Both the position numbers and the translations under genes were made by a program. Positions 10,488 through 16,996 of a stretch of 32,187 bases of DNA are shown piece after piece (the first letter of the stretch is position 1; every line of letters starts with the position of its first letter). The DNA comes from an uncultured Chloroflexota bacterium (GTDB taxonomy: Bacteria; Chloroflexota; Chloroflexia; Thermomicrobiales; CFX8): contig CALMXF010000157.1 of assembly GCA_937870985.1 (NCBI GenBank), positions 1-32,187 of the forward strand. Reading direction: 5' to 3'. Below the pieces are notes generated by a model. The model was not told the origin of the DNA. It searched no databases and was given only the letters and a program-made list of their open reading frames with translations.

Positions 10488-11850
10488 GCACAGCCCTTTC
10501 TCCTACAGCGTCCCGCCGAGCCCGGCGAAATCGCCCCAATACGCGCGTCGATATTCCGGATTGCCAGTGGCTGGCGATCCGCACAACGTTCCCCAGGAAA
10601 CAGCCAAGTCCGACGGTGGCAAGCACGCCACCGATAGTGGCCATCGCTGGTTCCTGCCAGAGCAGACTGGCAAGCGTCGCCAGCAGCGCCGAGAGCCAGG
10701 CGACCCACCCGATACGGGCGAGCCTGAGGCTATAGAGCTCCTCCAGCCGTGGCACTCTCATTCGGCCGGCGACCGGCGCATACCGATTGAGCCAGACGAG
10801 GAACGTTGCGATCTTATAGAAGAAGCCCTGGATGGCGCTGATCGCCAACCCGGCCAGGGCAAGCCATACGGAGGCGACCCAGAGTCCGGACGTCGGTCCA
10901 GCCTCCCGGACCATCCCGATCGTGAGCGCTGTCGCCGCCACGATACCCATCGACGCGGCGGTCAGCGCGAACGGGATATGGACATCGATCACCTTGCGCC
11001 GGCGGGATTGGTACAGATGGGCGAGTTGAACGGCGAAGAGAATCTGGCCGGCAAGAATAATCGCAGCTGCAACCACCAGAATTGCGCGTTCTCGGTAGAG
11101 CAGCAACGCGCCTGCCAGAAGCCACCCGCCAGCCACGGTGCAGCCAAGCTCGGCCCATGCAACCCGGTGCCAAAGCCGATCCTCGGTCAGCGTGAACATC
11201 CCGACTAACCGATATGCGACGCCAAACAGAAGAGGTGCGATCCAGCAGACGATCATGAGCGTTGCGTGGGCCGCTAGCAGCGATAGCCCCGAACCTTCGA
11301 GAAAGCCGGTCGTTTTGTTGAGCGCCAGCAAGAGGCCGGCCAGCACGCCAAGCGGCAACCCAGTCAGCGCCGCGACGACATGCCAGCGGACGACTCCACG
11401 TTCCGGCGCTTCCGCAAGCGTGCCCCAGACGATCGCTGCGTACATGACAAGCGCAGTAAACGTGAGTGCCCCGCCAACTGTGAGACCGGGCTGCCATGTT
11501 GTAACGAGTGATGGCAGGAACAGCAGAATCCCTGTGAGATAGACCCAGAACGAAAATCGCGCCAGCCGCGGGACGGCCAACGGCTGCTGGAGCACAACCG
11601 GGACGAGCTGGTAGCTGGCGCCGACGATCAGCGGAGCGATGATTCCCAATGTGTTGAGGTGAACGAATGCGAGTAGCTTCGGTGTATAGAACGATTTCAG
11701 CAGTAATGGGTAGGCCCACGGACCGATCGCCGCGGACACCAGCATCCCGATCATGGCCAGCACCATGAAGCGCGCCGGGATGTCGAGATCGGGAGCGTTC
11801 GCCGAACTGATCCCACCGCCCATCCGTGGTGGCGCGGCCGGTGGCTTCAC
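10468..11850 (-). CDS. Polytopic membrane protein, oxidase-subunit-I / NnrS-like
   Basis: The 460-residue protein has about 12 hydrophobic segments. Two diagnostic stretches, LLAFVHLNTLGIIAPLIVG followed by QLVPVV (residues 59-86) and AAHATLMIVCWIAPLLFG with AYRLVGMF (193-219), resemble the His-bearing helices of heme-copper oxidase subunit I relatives and of NnrS proteins. Membrane-region histidines are H64, H157, H195, H278 and H291. The paired HH and the HxH motif of true oxidases are absent, so a canonical CuB/heme a3 site is unlikely; heme binding through H64 and H195 is possible. The start is a GTG that overlaps the stop of the upstream gene (GTGA). The cluster context suggests a role with nitric oxide, oxygen or redox sensing or handling. 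Function is inferred. Confidence 0.7.
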   Translation of the reverse strand: MKPPAAPPRMGGGISSANAPDLDIPARFMVLAMIGMLVSAAIGPWAYPLLLKSFYTPKLLAFVHLNTLGIIAPLIVGASYQLVPVVLQQPLAVPRLARFSFWVYLTGILLFLPSLVTTWQPGLTVGGALTFTALVMYAAIVWGTLAEAPERGVVRWHVVAALTGLPLGVLAGLLLALNKTTGFLEGSGLSLLAAHATLMIVCWIAPLLFGVAYRLVGMFTLTEDRLWHRVAWAELGCTVAGGWLLAGALLLYRERAILVVAAAIILAGQILFAVQLAHLYQSRRRKVIDVHIPFALTAASMGIVAATALTIGMVREAGPTSGLWVASVWLALAGLAISAIQGFFYKIATFLVWLNRYAPVAGRMRVPRLEELYSLRLARIGWVAWLSALLATLASLLWQEPAMATIGGVLATVGLGCFLGNVVRIASHWQSGISTRVLGRFRRARRDAVGERAVHVGTGE

Positions 11851-12734
11851 TCCGCTGCCTCGCCAAATGGCGGCTTCTGGATGAGCACCTCGATACGATC
11901 TTGCGCCAGCTCGTGCGTGTCGTGGCGATATCCCATTGCGTCGAGTTGCGGGTACAGGTGCATCGGCCGGCGAACATGCTGAACCAGCAGCGACGAACCG
12001 TCTGGCAGTGATTCAAGCGCCTCGAGGATCTTAATCATCGGTTCGGGTGGCACCAGCTCGCTCACGTCGATCGTAACGACTGCGTCTGGACGCGACCAAT
12101 CCGTGTCAGCCGGTTGAGGTTGCGCGGGAGCGGCCTTCTCCTTCGGCACGGGAGCGCGTGATTCACCCGAGTTGAAGAACCAGATGCGCCAGTCATCTGC
12201 CGCATCCATCGACGTCCAGTGCTCGAAGCCGCGCATAGCCAGCACGTCGTACAAGGGGACCGGCTCAAACGTGTTTCGTAGCAGGAACATAGAACCCTCT
12301 GGCGTGTCGCGCGCGGCGCCCATAATCGCGCCGAACGGCTCCTCGCCGCGATCCTGAAACGAACGAACGTCCAGCTCGAGCGCCATATCGGCGGCGTCAA
12401 GCCAGGCCGGTCGTTCCTCAGGGACACGTTCAACCGGCTGGCTACCCGAGACCGTGGCCGGCGCGACAGCGTCGCTATCGACTGCGGCATTGAGCCGTTG
12501 GACGAGCGCATCTGGCTCGAGTCCAGCGATCTGGGCGGCCTGCGCGACCGTGACCAGGCGTGATTGAACCCGACGTAGGGCCGGGTTTCGCAGCTTGCTG
12601 AAGGCAGGAGCTGTGTCGATCAGCACCTCGAGAAGTTGCGGATAGACGCGAAGCACCTCGCTGATCTTCCAGTCCGCGTCGATTGTCTCGTCCCCGGCCT
12701 GGCCGCGTGACCGGCGTCGCTGAATGAGCGCCAT
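11847..12734 (-). CDS. DUF1858-DUF2249-DUF2249 fusion protein
   Basis: This protein of 295 residues has three domains. Residues about 20-82 form a DUF1858-like domain (KISEVLRVYPQLLEVLI, then PAFSKLRNPALRR) that lacks the usual cysteines. Two degenerate DUF2249 domains follow, LELDVRSFQDRGEEPF (about 118-190) and VTIDVSELVPPEPM (about 219-290), separated by a Pro/Ala/Lys-rich linker. Both have lost the DHDPKPL motif (NTFEPVPLY and HVRRPMHLY instead). The ATG at 12734 overlaps the stop of the upstream DUF59 gene in a TGATG joint, so I prefer it over an in-frame upstream start at 12788. The biochemical role is unknown; the cysteine-poor build suggests a scaffold or regulatory partner of the small DUF1858 and DUF2249 proteins. 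Confidence 0.75.
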   Translation of the reverse strand: MALIQRRRSRGQAGDETIDADWKISEVLRVYPQLLEVLIDTAPAFSKLRNPALRRVQSRLVTVAQAAQIAGLEPDALVQRLNAAVDSDAVAPATVSGSQPVERVPEERPAWLDAADMALELDVRSFQDRGEEPFGAIMGAARDTPEGSMFLLRNTFEPVPLYDVLAMRGFEHWTSMDAADDWRIWFFNSGESRAPVPKEKAAPAQPQPADTDWSRPDAVVTIDVSELVPPEPMIKILEALESLPDGSSLLVQHVRRPMHLYPQLDAMGYRHDTHELAQDRIEVLIQKPPFGEAAE

Positions 12735-13048
12735 CACCACCACCCCAATTCGCGCTTGCCGTCTTCCGTGATCATGTCTGGCGACCACGGGGGCGACCAG
12801 ACCAGATTTACATCCACTGTCGCTACACCCGGAATGTGGGTACGGACGGCCCAGTCGACCGCCTCGGTCAGAACGTCGTGAAGTGGGCAGCCGGGAGTCG
12901 TCAGCGTCATCGTGACAATAACGCCGTTGTCGACGATCTCGACGCCGTAAACCAGACCGAGATCGATGACATTGATCCCGAGCTCGGGGTCATACACTTC
13001 CTTGAGAATCGTGAGGATCATGTCCTCGTCCATCAGCGCGGACAGCAC
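12734..13048 (-). CDS. MIP18/DUF59 Fe-S cluster assembly factor
   Basis: The 104-residue protein is a MIP18 (DUF59) domain: ILKEVYDPELGINVIDLGLVY at the N-terminus, then TMTLTTPGCPLHDVL with the conserved Cys54, and a C-terminal VNLVWSPPWSPDMIT. Relatives (SufT, PaaD, CIA2) help deliver Fe-S clusters to target proteins. The GTG at 13048 is chosen because AGGAGG lies five bases before it; an upstream in-frame TTG at 13075 overlaps the previous gene and has no such site. It lies between a CxxC DUF1858 gene and the DUF1858-DUF2249 fusion, so its client is probably a metalloprotein of this cluster or one under its control. Confidence 0.9.
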   Translation of the reverse strand: MLSALMDEDMILTILKEVYDPELGINVIDLGLVYGVEIVDNGVIVTMTLTTPGCPLHDVLTEAVDWAVRTHIPGVATVDVNLVWSPPWSPDMITEDGKRELGWW

Positions 13049-13071
13049 GCTCTCCTCCTGACCCAATCCCG

Positions 13072-13305
13072 TCAAAGCGCGGTCGGTGACGGATCATCCG
13101 TCCGAATCGCCTCGATGAGCTCCTCGAGCAGTCTCTCCACGGGCTCGCCGTAAATCCGGCAAGCGTCGCCGATACTCTCGAATCGCGCCAGATCACACCC
13201 GAAGCACAACATCCTGTGGCGAAGGAACACCGGCACCGTTTGTGGATACCTGGTCACTAGATCATCGAGGTTGGTGTCAGTAGAGATGATCTCTTCAACC
13301 ATCAT
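13072..13305 (-). CDS. DUF1858 redox-disulfide protein
   Basis: The 77-residue protein has a single DUF1858 domain of the kind named 'hybrid cluster protein-associated redox disulfide domain': LDDLVTRYPQTVPVFLRH, then the CFGC pair (C34, C37), then Cys49 in GDACRIYG. The CxxC suggests thiol-disulfide or metal chemistry; ScdA/RIC-type Fe-S repair proteins carry a related N-terminal domain. The start is the first of two adjacent ATGs at 13305, preceded by AAGGA at proper spacing. The 94 bases between this start and the crp-type gene hold a perfect palindrome and a candidate promoter. It is likely the first gene of a regulated sub-operon. Confidence 0.85.
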   Translation of the reverse strand: MMVEEIISTDTNLDDLVTRYPQTVPVFLRHRMLCFGCDLARFESIGDACRIYGEPVERLLEELIEAIRTDDPSPTAL

Positions 13306-13347
13306 GGCTTGTCCTTGCCATCGACGCCGTCCGGCACGCTTCACCAA

Positions 13348-13356
13348 CATATGCCA
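13348..13356 (-). promoter_or_regulatory. Candidate promoter before the DUF1858 gene
   Basis: The minus strand reads TGGCATATG, an extended -10-like element, with predicted start near 13341. No normal -35 is visible; instead the FNR-type palindrome is centred about 41.5 bases upstream of that start, the class II activator position. Confidence 0.4.
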
Positions 13357-13369
13357 GACGTAGAAGAGC

Positions 13370-13395
13370 GCGTCTTTGCGCCAGCGCAAAGACGC
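13370..13395. promoter_or_regulatory. Perfect palindrome with FNR-box layout
   Basis: GCGTCTTTGCGC (13370-13381) and GCGCAAAGACGC (13384-13395) are exact reverse complements separated by CA. The core reads TTGCG-CCAG-CGCAA, with the same 5-4-5 geometry as the FNR/DNR box TTGAT-N4-ATCAA. It lies 4 bases after the stop of the Crp/Fnr-type gene and ahead of the DUF1858 gene. As RNA it could also form an 11-bp hairpin, but no T-run follows, so an operator seems more likely than a terminator. Confidence 0.6.
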
Positions 13396-13399
13396 CGGG

Positions 13400-14140
13400 T
13401 CAATTGGTGGTGTCGGCGATATCTTCAGCGATTGCGACAAGATCATGAGGGCGGAGGATGATGACACGCTCACGCGCGGCGATCAGAATGCCTTGTCGAT
13501 CCCACGCGCTCAGCACGCGACTTGCGGTACTGAGCGTTGTTCCACAGAGGTCAGCAATCGCCTGACGCGAGAGAGTGACGTCGATCTCGATGCCGACGGC
13601 CGTGCGCGTCCCCGTGCGGTTTGCCAGCCGGAGCAACATCCGGGCAATGCGCCGCTCGACGCGCTCGGTCTGCAATTCCTGGATGCGTGATTCAGCGTCA
13701 CGAAGTCGAGACCCGAGCTCTCTGATTACCGAGATCGCAAAATCGGGGAATTCTCGAATCAGCGATTGGAATTCAATCGCCGGCAACACGAGAACGACCG
13801 AGGTTTCCGCAGCCATCGTCGTCGCCGGGTAGTTGTCGACACCCCAACCACCTGCGCCACCGAACATCTCGCCCGGCCGGATCAAACGGAGGATGACCTC
13901 ACGTCCATCATCGGTTTCGCGAATGACACGCACCTCGCCCTCGGCAAGCACGTGAACCGCGTCGGCGGGTTGTCCTTCAACGAAGATGATCGAACCACGT
14001 TCGATCGACCGAACGCGACTACGTCCCGCAATCGACAGGAGTGTCTCTTCCGAGAGTTCGTCAAAAGGACGGACGCCTCCCAGCAACGCTGCGCGGCGTT
14101 CAACCCCCCAGCCCGTCTGTCGCGCGGGCGATCCACTCAA
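13400..14140 (-). CDS. Crp/Fnr family transcriptional regulator
   Basis: The protein (246 residues) has an N-terminal cyclic-nucleotide-binding-type beta roll (GSIIFVEGQPADAVHVLAEGEVRVI, then LRLIRPGEMFGG), a long dimerisation helix (ISVIRELGSRLRDAESRIQEL) and a C-terminal winged helix with LSRQAIADLCGTTLSTASRVL as the helix-turn-helix. It lacks the Arg-Ala of a cAMP pocket and has no N-terminal Cys cluster, so it is neither a true CRP nor an Fe-S FNR; a heme- or NO-responsive DNR-like role is possible. The recognition helix ends in SR as in FNR/DNR. A TTG at 14140 with GGAGGAACGGCAG before it is preferred; a GTG at 14167 is the alternative. It heads the leftward redox cluster and probably controls it. 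Confidence 0.88.
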   Translation of the reverse strand: MSGSPARQTGWGVERRAALLGGVRPFDELSEETLLSIAGRSRVRSIERGSIIFVEGQPADAVHVLAEGEVRVIRETDDGREVILRLIRPGEMFGGAGGWGVDNYPATTMAAETSVVLVLPAIEFQSLIREFPDFAISVIRELGSRLRDAESRIQELQTERVERRIARMLLRLANRTGTRTAVGIEIDVTLSRQAIADLCGTTLSTASRVLSAWDRQGILIAARERVIILRPHDLVAIAEDIADTTN

Positions 14141-14196
14141 CTGCCGTTCCTCCAGCCTGCCAGCCACCGCTGCTTCGAGCGGCCCTATGATCTTCG

Positions 14197-14223
14197 GTTA
14201 TACACGCATCCGATCCAGATCGG
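14197..14223 (-). promoter_or_regulatory. Candidate promoter/operator of the Crp-type gene
   Basis: On the minus strand TATAAC (14202-14197) could be a -10. A perfect inverted repeat, CCGATC-CA-GATCGG (14210-14223), overlaps the spacer and -35 zone, a position suited to repression, possibly by the product itself. The half-sites differ from those of the palindrome at 13370-13395. Confidence 0.35.
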
Positions 14224-14256
14224 CAGCATGGATCCCGGAAACGGTTGACCGGCCTC

Positions 14257-14265
14257 TGCTATACT
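14257..14265 (+). promoter_or_regulatory. Candidate promoter of tRNA-Ser(GCU)
   Basis: TGCTATACT is a strong extended -10 about 80 bases before the tRNA. No good -35 is seen at 16-18 bases. Confidence 0.45.
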
Positions 14266-14343
14266 TGCGCCCGGCATTCAGCGTCGAGCATTTGGTGTTA
14301 TTGACCCAAGTCGATGCACTTTCTGCGCTGAACTGCCCTGTAA

Positions 14344-14433
14344 GGGAAGGTGCCAGAGTGGTCGAATGGGGCCGCCTGCTAAGCGGTTGTGGGCCTTATA
14401 AGTCCACCGAGGGTTCGAATCCCTCCCTTCCCG
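14344..14433 (+). tRNA. tRNA-Ser(GCU)
   Basis: A second class II serine tRNA. The acceptor GGGAAGG (14344-14350) pairs with CCTTCCC (14426-14432), with discriminator G at 14433. The anticodon stem is GCCGC/GCGGT with loop CTGCTAA, giving GCT at 14378-14380. It has a long variable arm and the T arm GGGTTCGAATCCC. CCA is not encoded. Confidence 0.96.
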
Positions 14434-14527
14434 CATGATGAAACGGTCGGGCGGAATGCCCGGCCGTTCTTGTTGTTTCGAAGAGAAGAGCGATGCCGTT
14501 TGCAACCGGCGCGCGATGGGAGAACTC

Positions 14528-14968
14528 ATGGCAGAGCAACGGCCAATGCGCGGAATCATCGACGAGGCCATCAACCACAAGATCTGGGCTATTGTCGGCG
14601 CATCTGAGAACACCGAGAAGTTCGGAAACCGAATCTACCGAAACCTGAAGCAGGCCGGCTACACCGTGTACGGTGTGAACCCCAATGCCGAAAGCGTCGA
14701 TGGCGACCCAATCTACCCGACGCTGAAGGATCTGCCGGAGAAGCCCGATGTCGTCGATGTCGTCGTCCCGTCATGGGTTGGACGACGAGTCGCAACCGAG
14801 GCCGCCGAGCTTGGAATCCCGATCTTCTGGCTGCAACCCGGCGCCGAGAGCGAAGAGCTGATCGCCTATGCGACGGAGCTCGGCCTGCAGGTCATCCATC
14901 ATCACTGCGCGATGGTTGAGAAGAAGGTCTGGCCCGGCGGCGTCCACGTTTCCGCGCACGAGGCATGA
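14528..14968 (+). CDS. CoA-binding domain protein (YccU-like)
   Basis: The 146-residue protein is a free-standing CoA-binding Rossmann domain: IWAIVGASENTEKFGNRIYR, VYGVNPNAESVDGDPIYPTL, VDVVVPSWVGRRVATEAAELG and IFWLQPGAESEELIAYA. The same fold occurs in succinyl-CoA synthetase alpha, here without its catalytic parts. CoA binding is expected from the family; the physiological role is unknown. The ATG at 14528 has GGGAGAACTC before it and is preferred to an ATG 12 bases upstream. It follows tRNA-Ser(GCU) by 94 bases and ends at a strong bidirectional hairpin. Confidence 0.88.
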   Translation: MAEQRPMRGIIDEAINHKIWAIVGASENTEKFGNRIYRNLKQAGYTVYGVNPNAESVDGDPIYPTLKDLPEKPDVVDVVVPSWVGRRVATEAAELGIPIFWLQPGAESEELIAYATELGLQVIHHHCAMVEKKVWPGGVHVSAHEA

Positions 14969-14973
14969 AGAAC

Positions 14974-14993
14974 GGGGCCGGCTAGCCGGCCCC
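14974..14993. terminator. Bidirectional terminator hairpin
   Basis: GGGGCCGGCTAGCCGGCCCC is a perfect 20-base palindrome between the stops of the convergent CoA-binding and aldehyde dehydrogenase genes. Confidence 0.75.
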
Positions 14994-15012
14994 GCGTCGA
15001 TCTCTATTGTGT

Positions 15013-16512
15013 CTAGGATGCGTCAGCGCTGGGAACCTCGTCGATCTGCGCGCGCTGCAGCCGGCCGCTGTAGTCGACGTAGATCGCTTGCCATTCGGTC
15101 ACGACATCCATCGCTGCCTGGCCGGCCTCACGATGACCGTTACCGGTCGCCTTGGTGCCGCCAAACGGCAACTGAATTTCCGCGCCAATCGTGCCGGCAT
15201 TGATGTAGCAAATGCCGGTGTAGAGCTCTTGCATCGCATGGAACGCGCGGTTCACGTCCTGCGTGTAGATCGAGGCTGAGAGGCCGTACTTCACGTTGTT
15301 GGCCACCCGGATGGCCTCGTCCAGACCGTCGACCGGGATCACTGCCGTCACCGGCCCGAAGATCTCCTCCTGGGCAATCCGCATGTCCGGCTTGACGTTA
15401 CCGAAGACAGTCGGCTGGTGGAAGTGACCCTTCGAGAGGTCATCCCAGTCGGCGATTCGTCCGCCGACGGCCAGTTCAGCGCCCTCTTCCTTGCCGATGA
15501 CGATGTAGGACTGAATCCGTTCGAGCTGCGACTTACTGACGACTGGCCCAATATCGGTCGATGCGTCCAGACCGTCCCCGAGCCGCATCGCCTCTGCGCG
15601 GTCCGCGATCTTCTGGGTAACCTCGTCCGCAACCTTGCGGTCCGCAATCACCCGACTGGCGGCAGTGCATCGTTGGCCGGAGGTGCCAAACGCGCTCCAG
15701 ACGATGCCTTCAACGGCCAGGTCGACGTCGGCGTCATCCATGACGATGATCGCGTTCTTGCCACCCAGCTCGAGTGACACGCGCTTGAGCGACCTTGCCG
15801 CCTCAACGTTGATATGCGTGCCTGTTTCGTTTGACCCGGTAAATGAGATCAACGCGACATCAGGGTGCTCCAGCAGAACCTCGCCCGCCTCCTGGCCGCT
15901 GCCGATCACGAGGTTCAGCACCCCCTTCGGAAGGCCAGCTTCCTCGAAGATCTCGACCAGCCGCACCGCCATCCGGGGCGTGTAGGATGCGGGCTTCAGG
16001 ACAACGGTGTTCCCAGCGACGAGAGCGGGCATGATCTTCCAGGTCGGGATCGCCATTGGGAAGTTCCAGGGCGTGATCGCAGCGACGACCCCGAGCGGCT
16101 TCCGGACAGACATCGCCCACTTGTTTGGCAGCTCGGCCGGCACGGTCTGACCGAACATCCGGCGTCCTTCGCCGCCCATGTAGAACGCCATGTCGATGCC
16201 CTCCTGGACATCACCCTTGGCCTCGGTGAGAACCTTCCCCATCTCTTCGGTCATCTCGCGGCCGAGCTGTTCCTTGCGGTCCATCATCAGCTGACCAACT
16301 CGATACAGGATCTCACCGCGTTTCGGCGCGGGATATCGCCTCCACGTGTCGAACGCAGCGTTAGCCGCCTCGACAGCTGCGACCACGTCGTCGCGCCCGC
16401 TCTTCGGAAAGCTGCCGATCATCGCTCCAGTCGCCGGGTTCGCGCGCTCAATCGCGCCGCCGCCCTTCGCATCGACCCACCGGCCATTGATGTAGTTCCG
16501 GAAATCAGTCAT
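15013..16512 (-). CDS. Aldehyde dehydrogenase family protein
   Basis: The protein (499 residues) oxidises an aldehyde to the acid with NAD(P)+. The family's key residues are present: Asn150 in TPWNFP, Glu248 in LELGGKN, and the nucleophile Cys282 in FGTSGQRCTAASR. LPNKWAMSVRKPLGVVAAITP and the C-terminal GGTKATGNGHREAG resemble 2-oxoglutarate semialdehyde and aminoadipic semialdehyde dehydrogenases more than acetaldehyde enzymes, but the substrate cannot be fixed from sequence. The ATG follows AAAGGACAAACGAG. It is a single-gene unit on the minus strand, flanked by a strong palindrome at its 3' end and its own promoter at 16582-16590. Confidence 0.92.
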   Translation of the reverse strand: MTDFRNYINGRWVDAKGGGAIERANPATGAMIGSFPKSGRDDVVAAVEAANAAFDTWRRYPAPKRGEILYRVGQLMMDRKEQLGREMTEEMGKVLTEAKGDVQEGIDMAFYMGGEGRRMFGQTVPAELPNKWAMSVRKPLGVVAAITPWNFPMAIPTWKIMPALVAGNTVVLKPASYTPRMAVRLVEIFEEAGLPKGVLNLVIGSGQEAGEVLLEHPDVALISFTGSNETGTHINVEAARSLKRVSLELGGKNAIIVMDDADVDLAVEGIVWSAFGTSGQRCTAASRVIADRKVADEVTQKIADRAEAMRLGDGLDASTDIGPVVSKSQLERIQSYIVIGKEEGAELAVGGRIADWDDLSKGHFHQPTVFGNVKPDMRIAQEEIFGPVTAVIPVDGLDEAIRVANNVKYGLSASIYTQDVNRAFHAMQELYTGICYINAGTIGAEIQLPFGGTKATGNGHREAGQAAMDVVTEWQAIYVDYSGRLQRAQIDEVPSADAS

Positions 16513-16552
16513 CTCGTTTGTCCTTTTCTCGCAGCGCGGCGCGCCGACGCAC

Positions 16553-16570
16553 CTCGCGCTTACGCGCGAG
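16553..16570 (-). other. Hairpin in the aldehyde dehydrogenase leader
   Basis: CTCGCGC-TTAC-GCGCGAG is a perfect 7-bp stem with a 4-base loop, 41 bases before the start codon and downstream of the predicted start site. It would be part of the 5' untranslated RNA. No known riboswitch is recognised. Confidence 0.35.
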
Positions 16571-16581
16571 CAACGTAGGCC

Positions 16582-16590
16582 AGTGTAGCA
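16582..16590 (-). promoter_or_regulatory. Promoter (extended -10) of the aldehyde dehydrogenase gene
   Basis: The minus strand reads TGCTACACT, matching the extended -10 seen at other starts in this window. It would start transcription near 16575. Confidence 0.45.
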
Positions 16591-16699
16591 AACGAGTCAC
16601 GAATGCTTCGCTCGTCACTGCTATCCTTTCGGCCACGAACCCGAACGAGCCGCGGAATGCCAACTGGCAGAGCTATTCTCCAGAGACGATGGCGCAGCA

Positions 16700-16900
16700 A
16701 TGACCAGAAGCGGATCTTCACGACGCGAAAGTGCGGTGGCGGCCACCCTTGCCATCGCCATCGTCATTCTGATCGTGACGTTCATCGTGCTGTTCATTCG
16801 TATCGACCCGTTGCTGAGCGACTTCACGACATCCGGCACGATCACCCCTCCGGCTGGCTCCCCGACGATCGTTCCCGCTACTCCGTCACCGACACCATGA
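16700..16900 (+). CDS. Small single-pass membrane protein, hypothetical
   Basis: A 66-residue protein with a short basic N-terminus (MTRSGSSRRES), one strong transmembrane segment (about residues 13-33, VAATLAIAIVILIVTFIVLF) and an extracytoplasmic tail rich in Thr and Pro. No family is recognised. The ribosome-binding site is weak. It is included because the topology is coherent and the gap between the aldehyde dehydrogenase and tyrA genes is otherwise empty; it could be spurious. Confidence 0.5.
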   Translation: MTRSGSSRRESAVAATLAIAIVILIVTFIVLFIRIDPLLSDFTTSGTITPPAGSPTIVPATPSPTP

Positions 16901-16926
16901 GTTTCGCCAGAGCATTGGGGGTGGTT

Positions 16927-16935
16927 TGCTATACT
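16927..16935 (+). promoter_or_regulatory. tyrA promoter (extended -10)
   Basis: TGCTATACT followed by TTTTCG gives a start near 16942, 55 bases before the tyrA ATG. It lies just after the small membrane protein gene. No clear -35 is seen. Confidence 0.5.
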
Positions 16936-16996
16936 TTTCGCGCCACAGTGAGCCCTTAATTACCCGGCGCCCCATCGACAGCTTGAAGGGAACACC

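Noticed and set aside
10814-12016. 400-codon minus-strand frame within the membrane protein region
   Set aside because: It is out of frame with two well-supported genes on the same strand and is Arg/Ser/Gly-rich noise.
14245-14265. TTGACC...TATACT as a full sigma-70 promoter before tRNA-Ser(GCU)
   Set aside because: The spacing is only nine bases, too short; only the extended -10 is kept.
10101-14433. Integrative element with att sites at the two tRNA-Ser genes
   Set aside because: No integrase or other mobility gene; the shared 18 bases are the normal tRNA T arm. Kept only as a synteny question.
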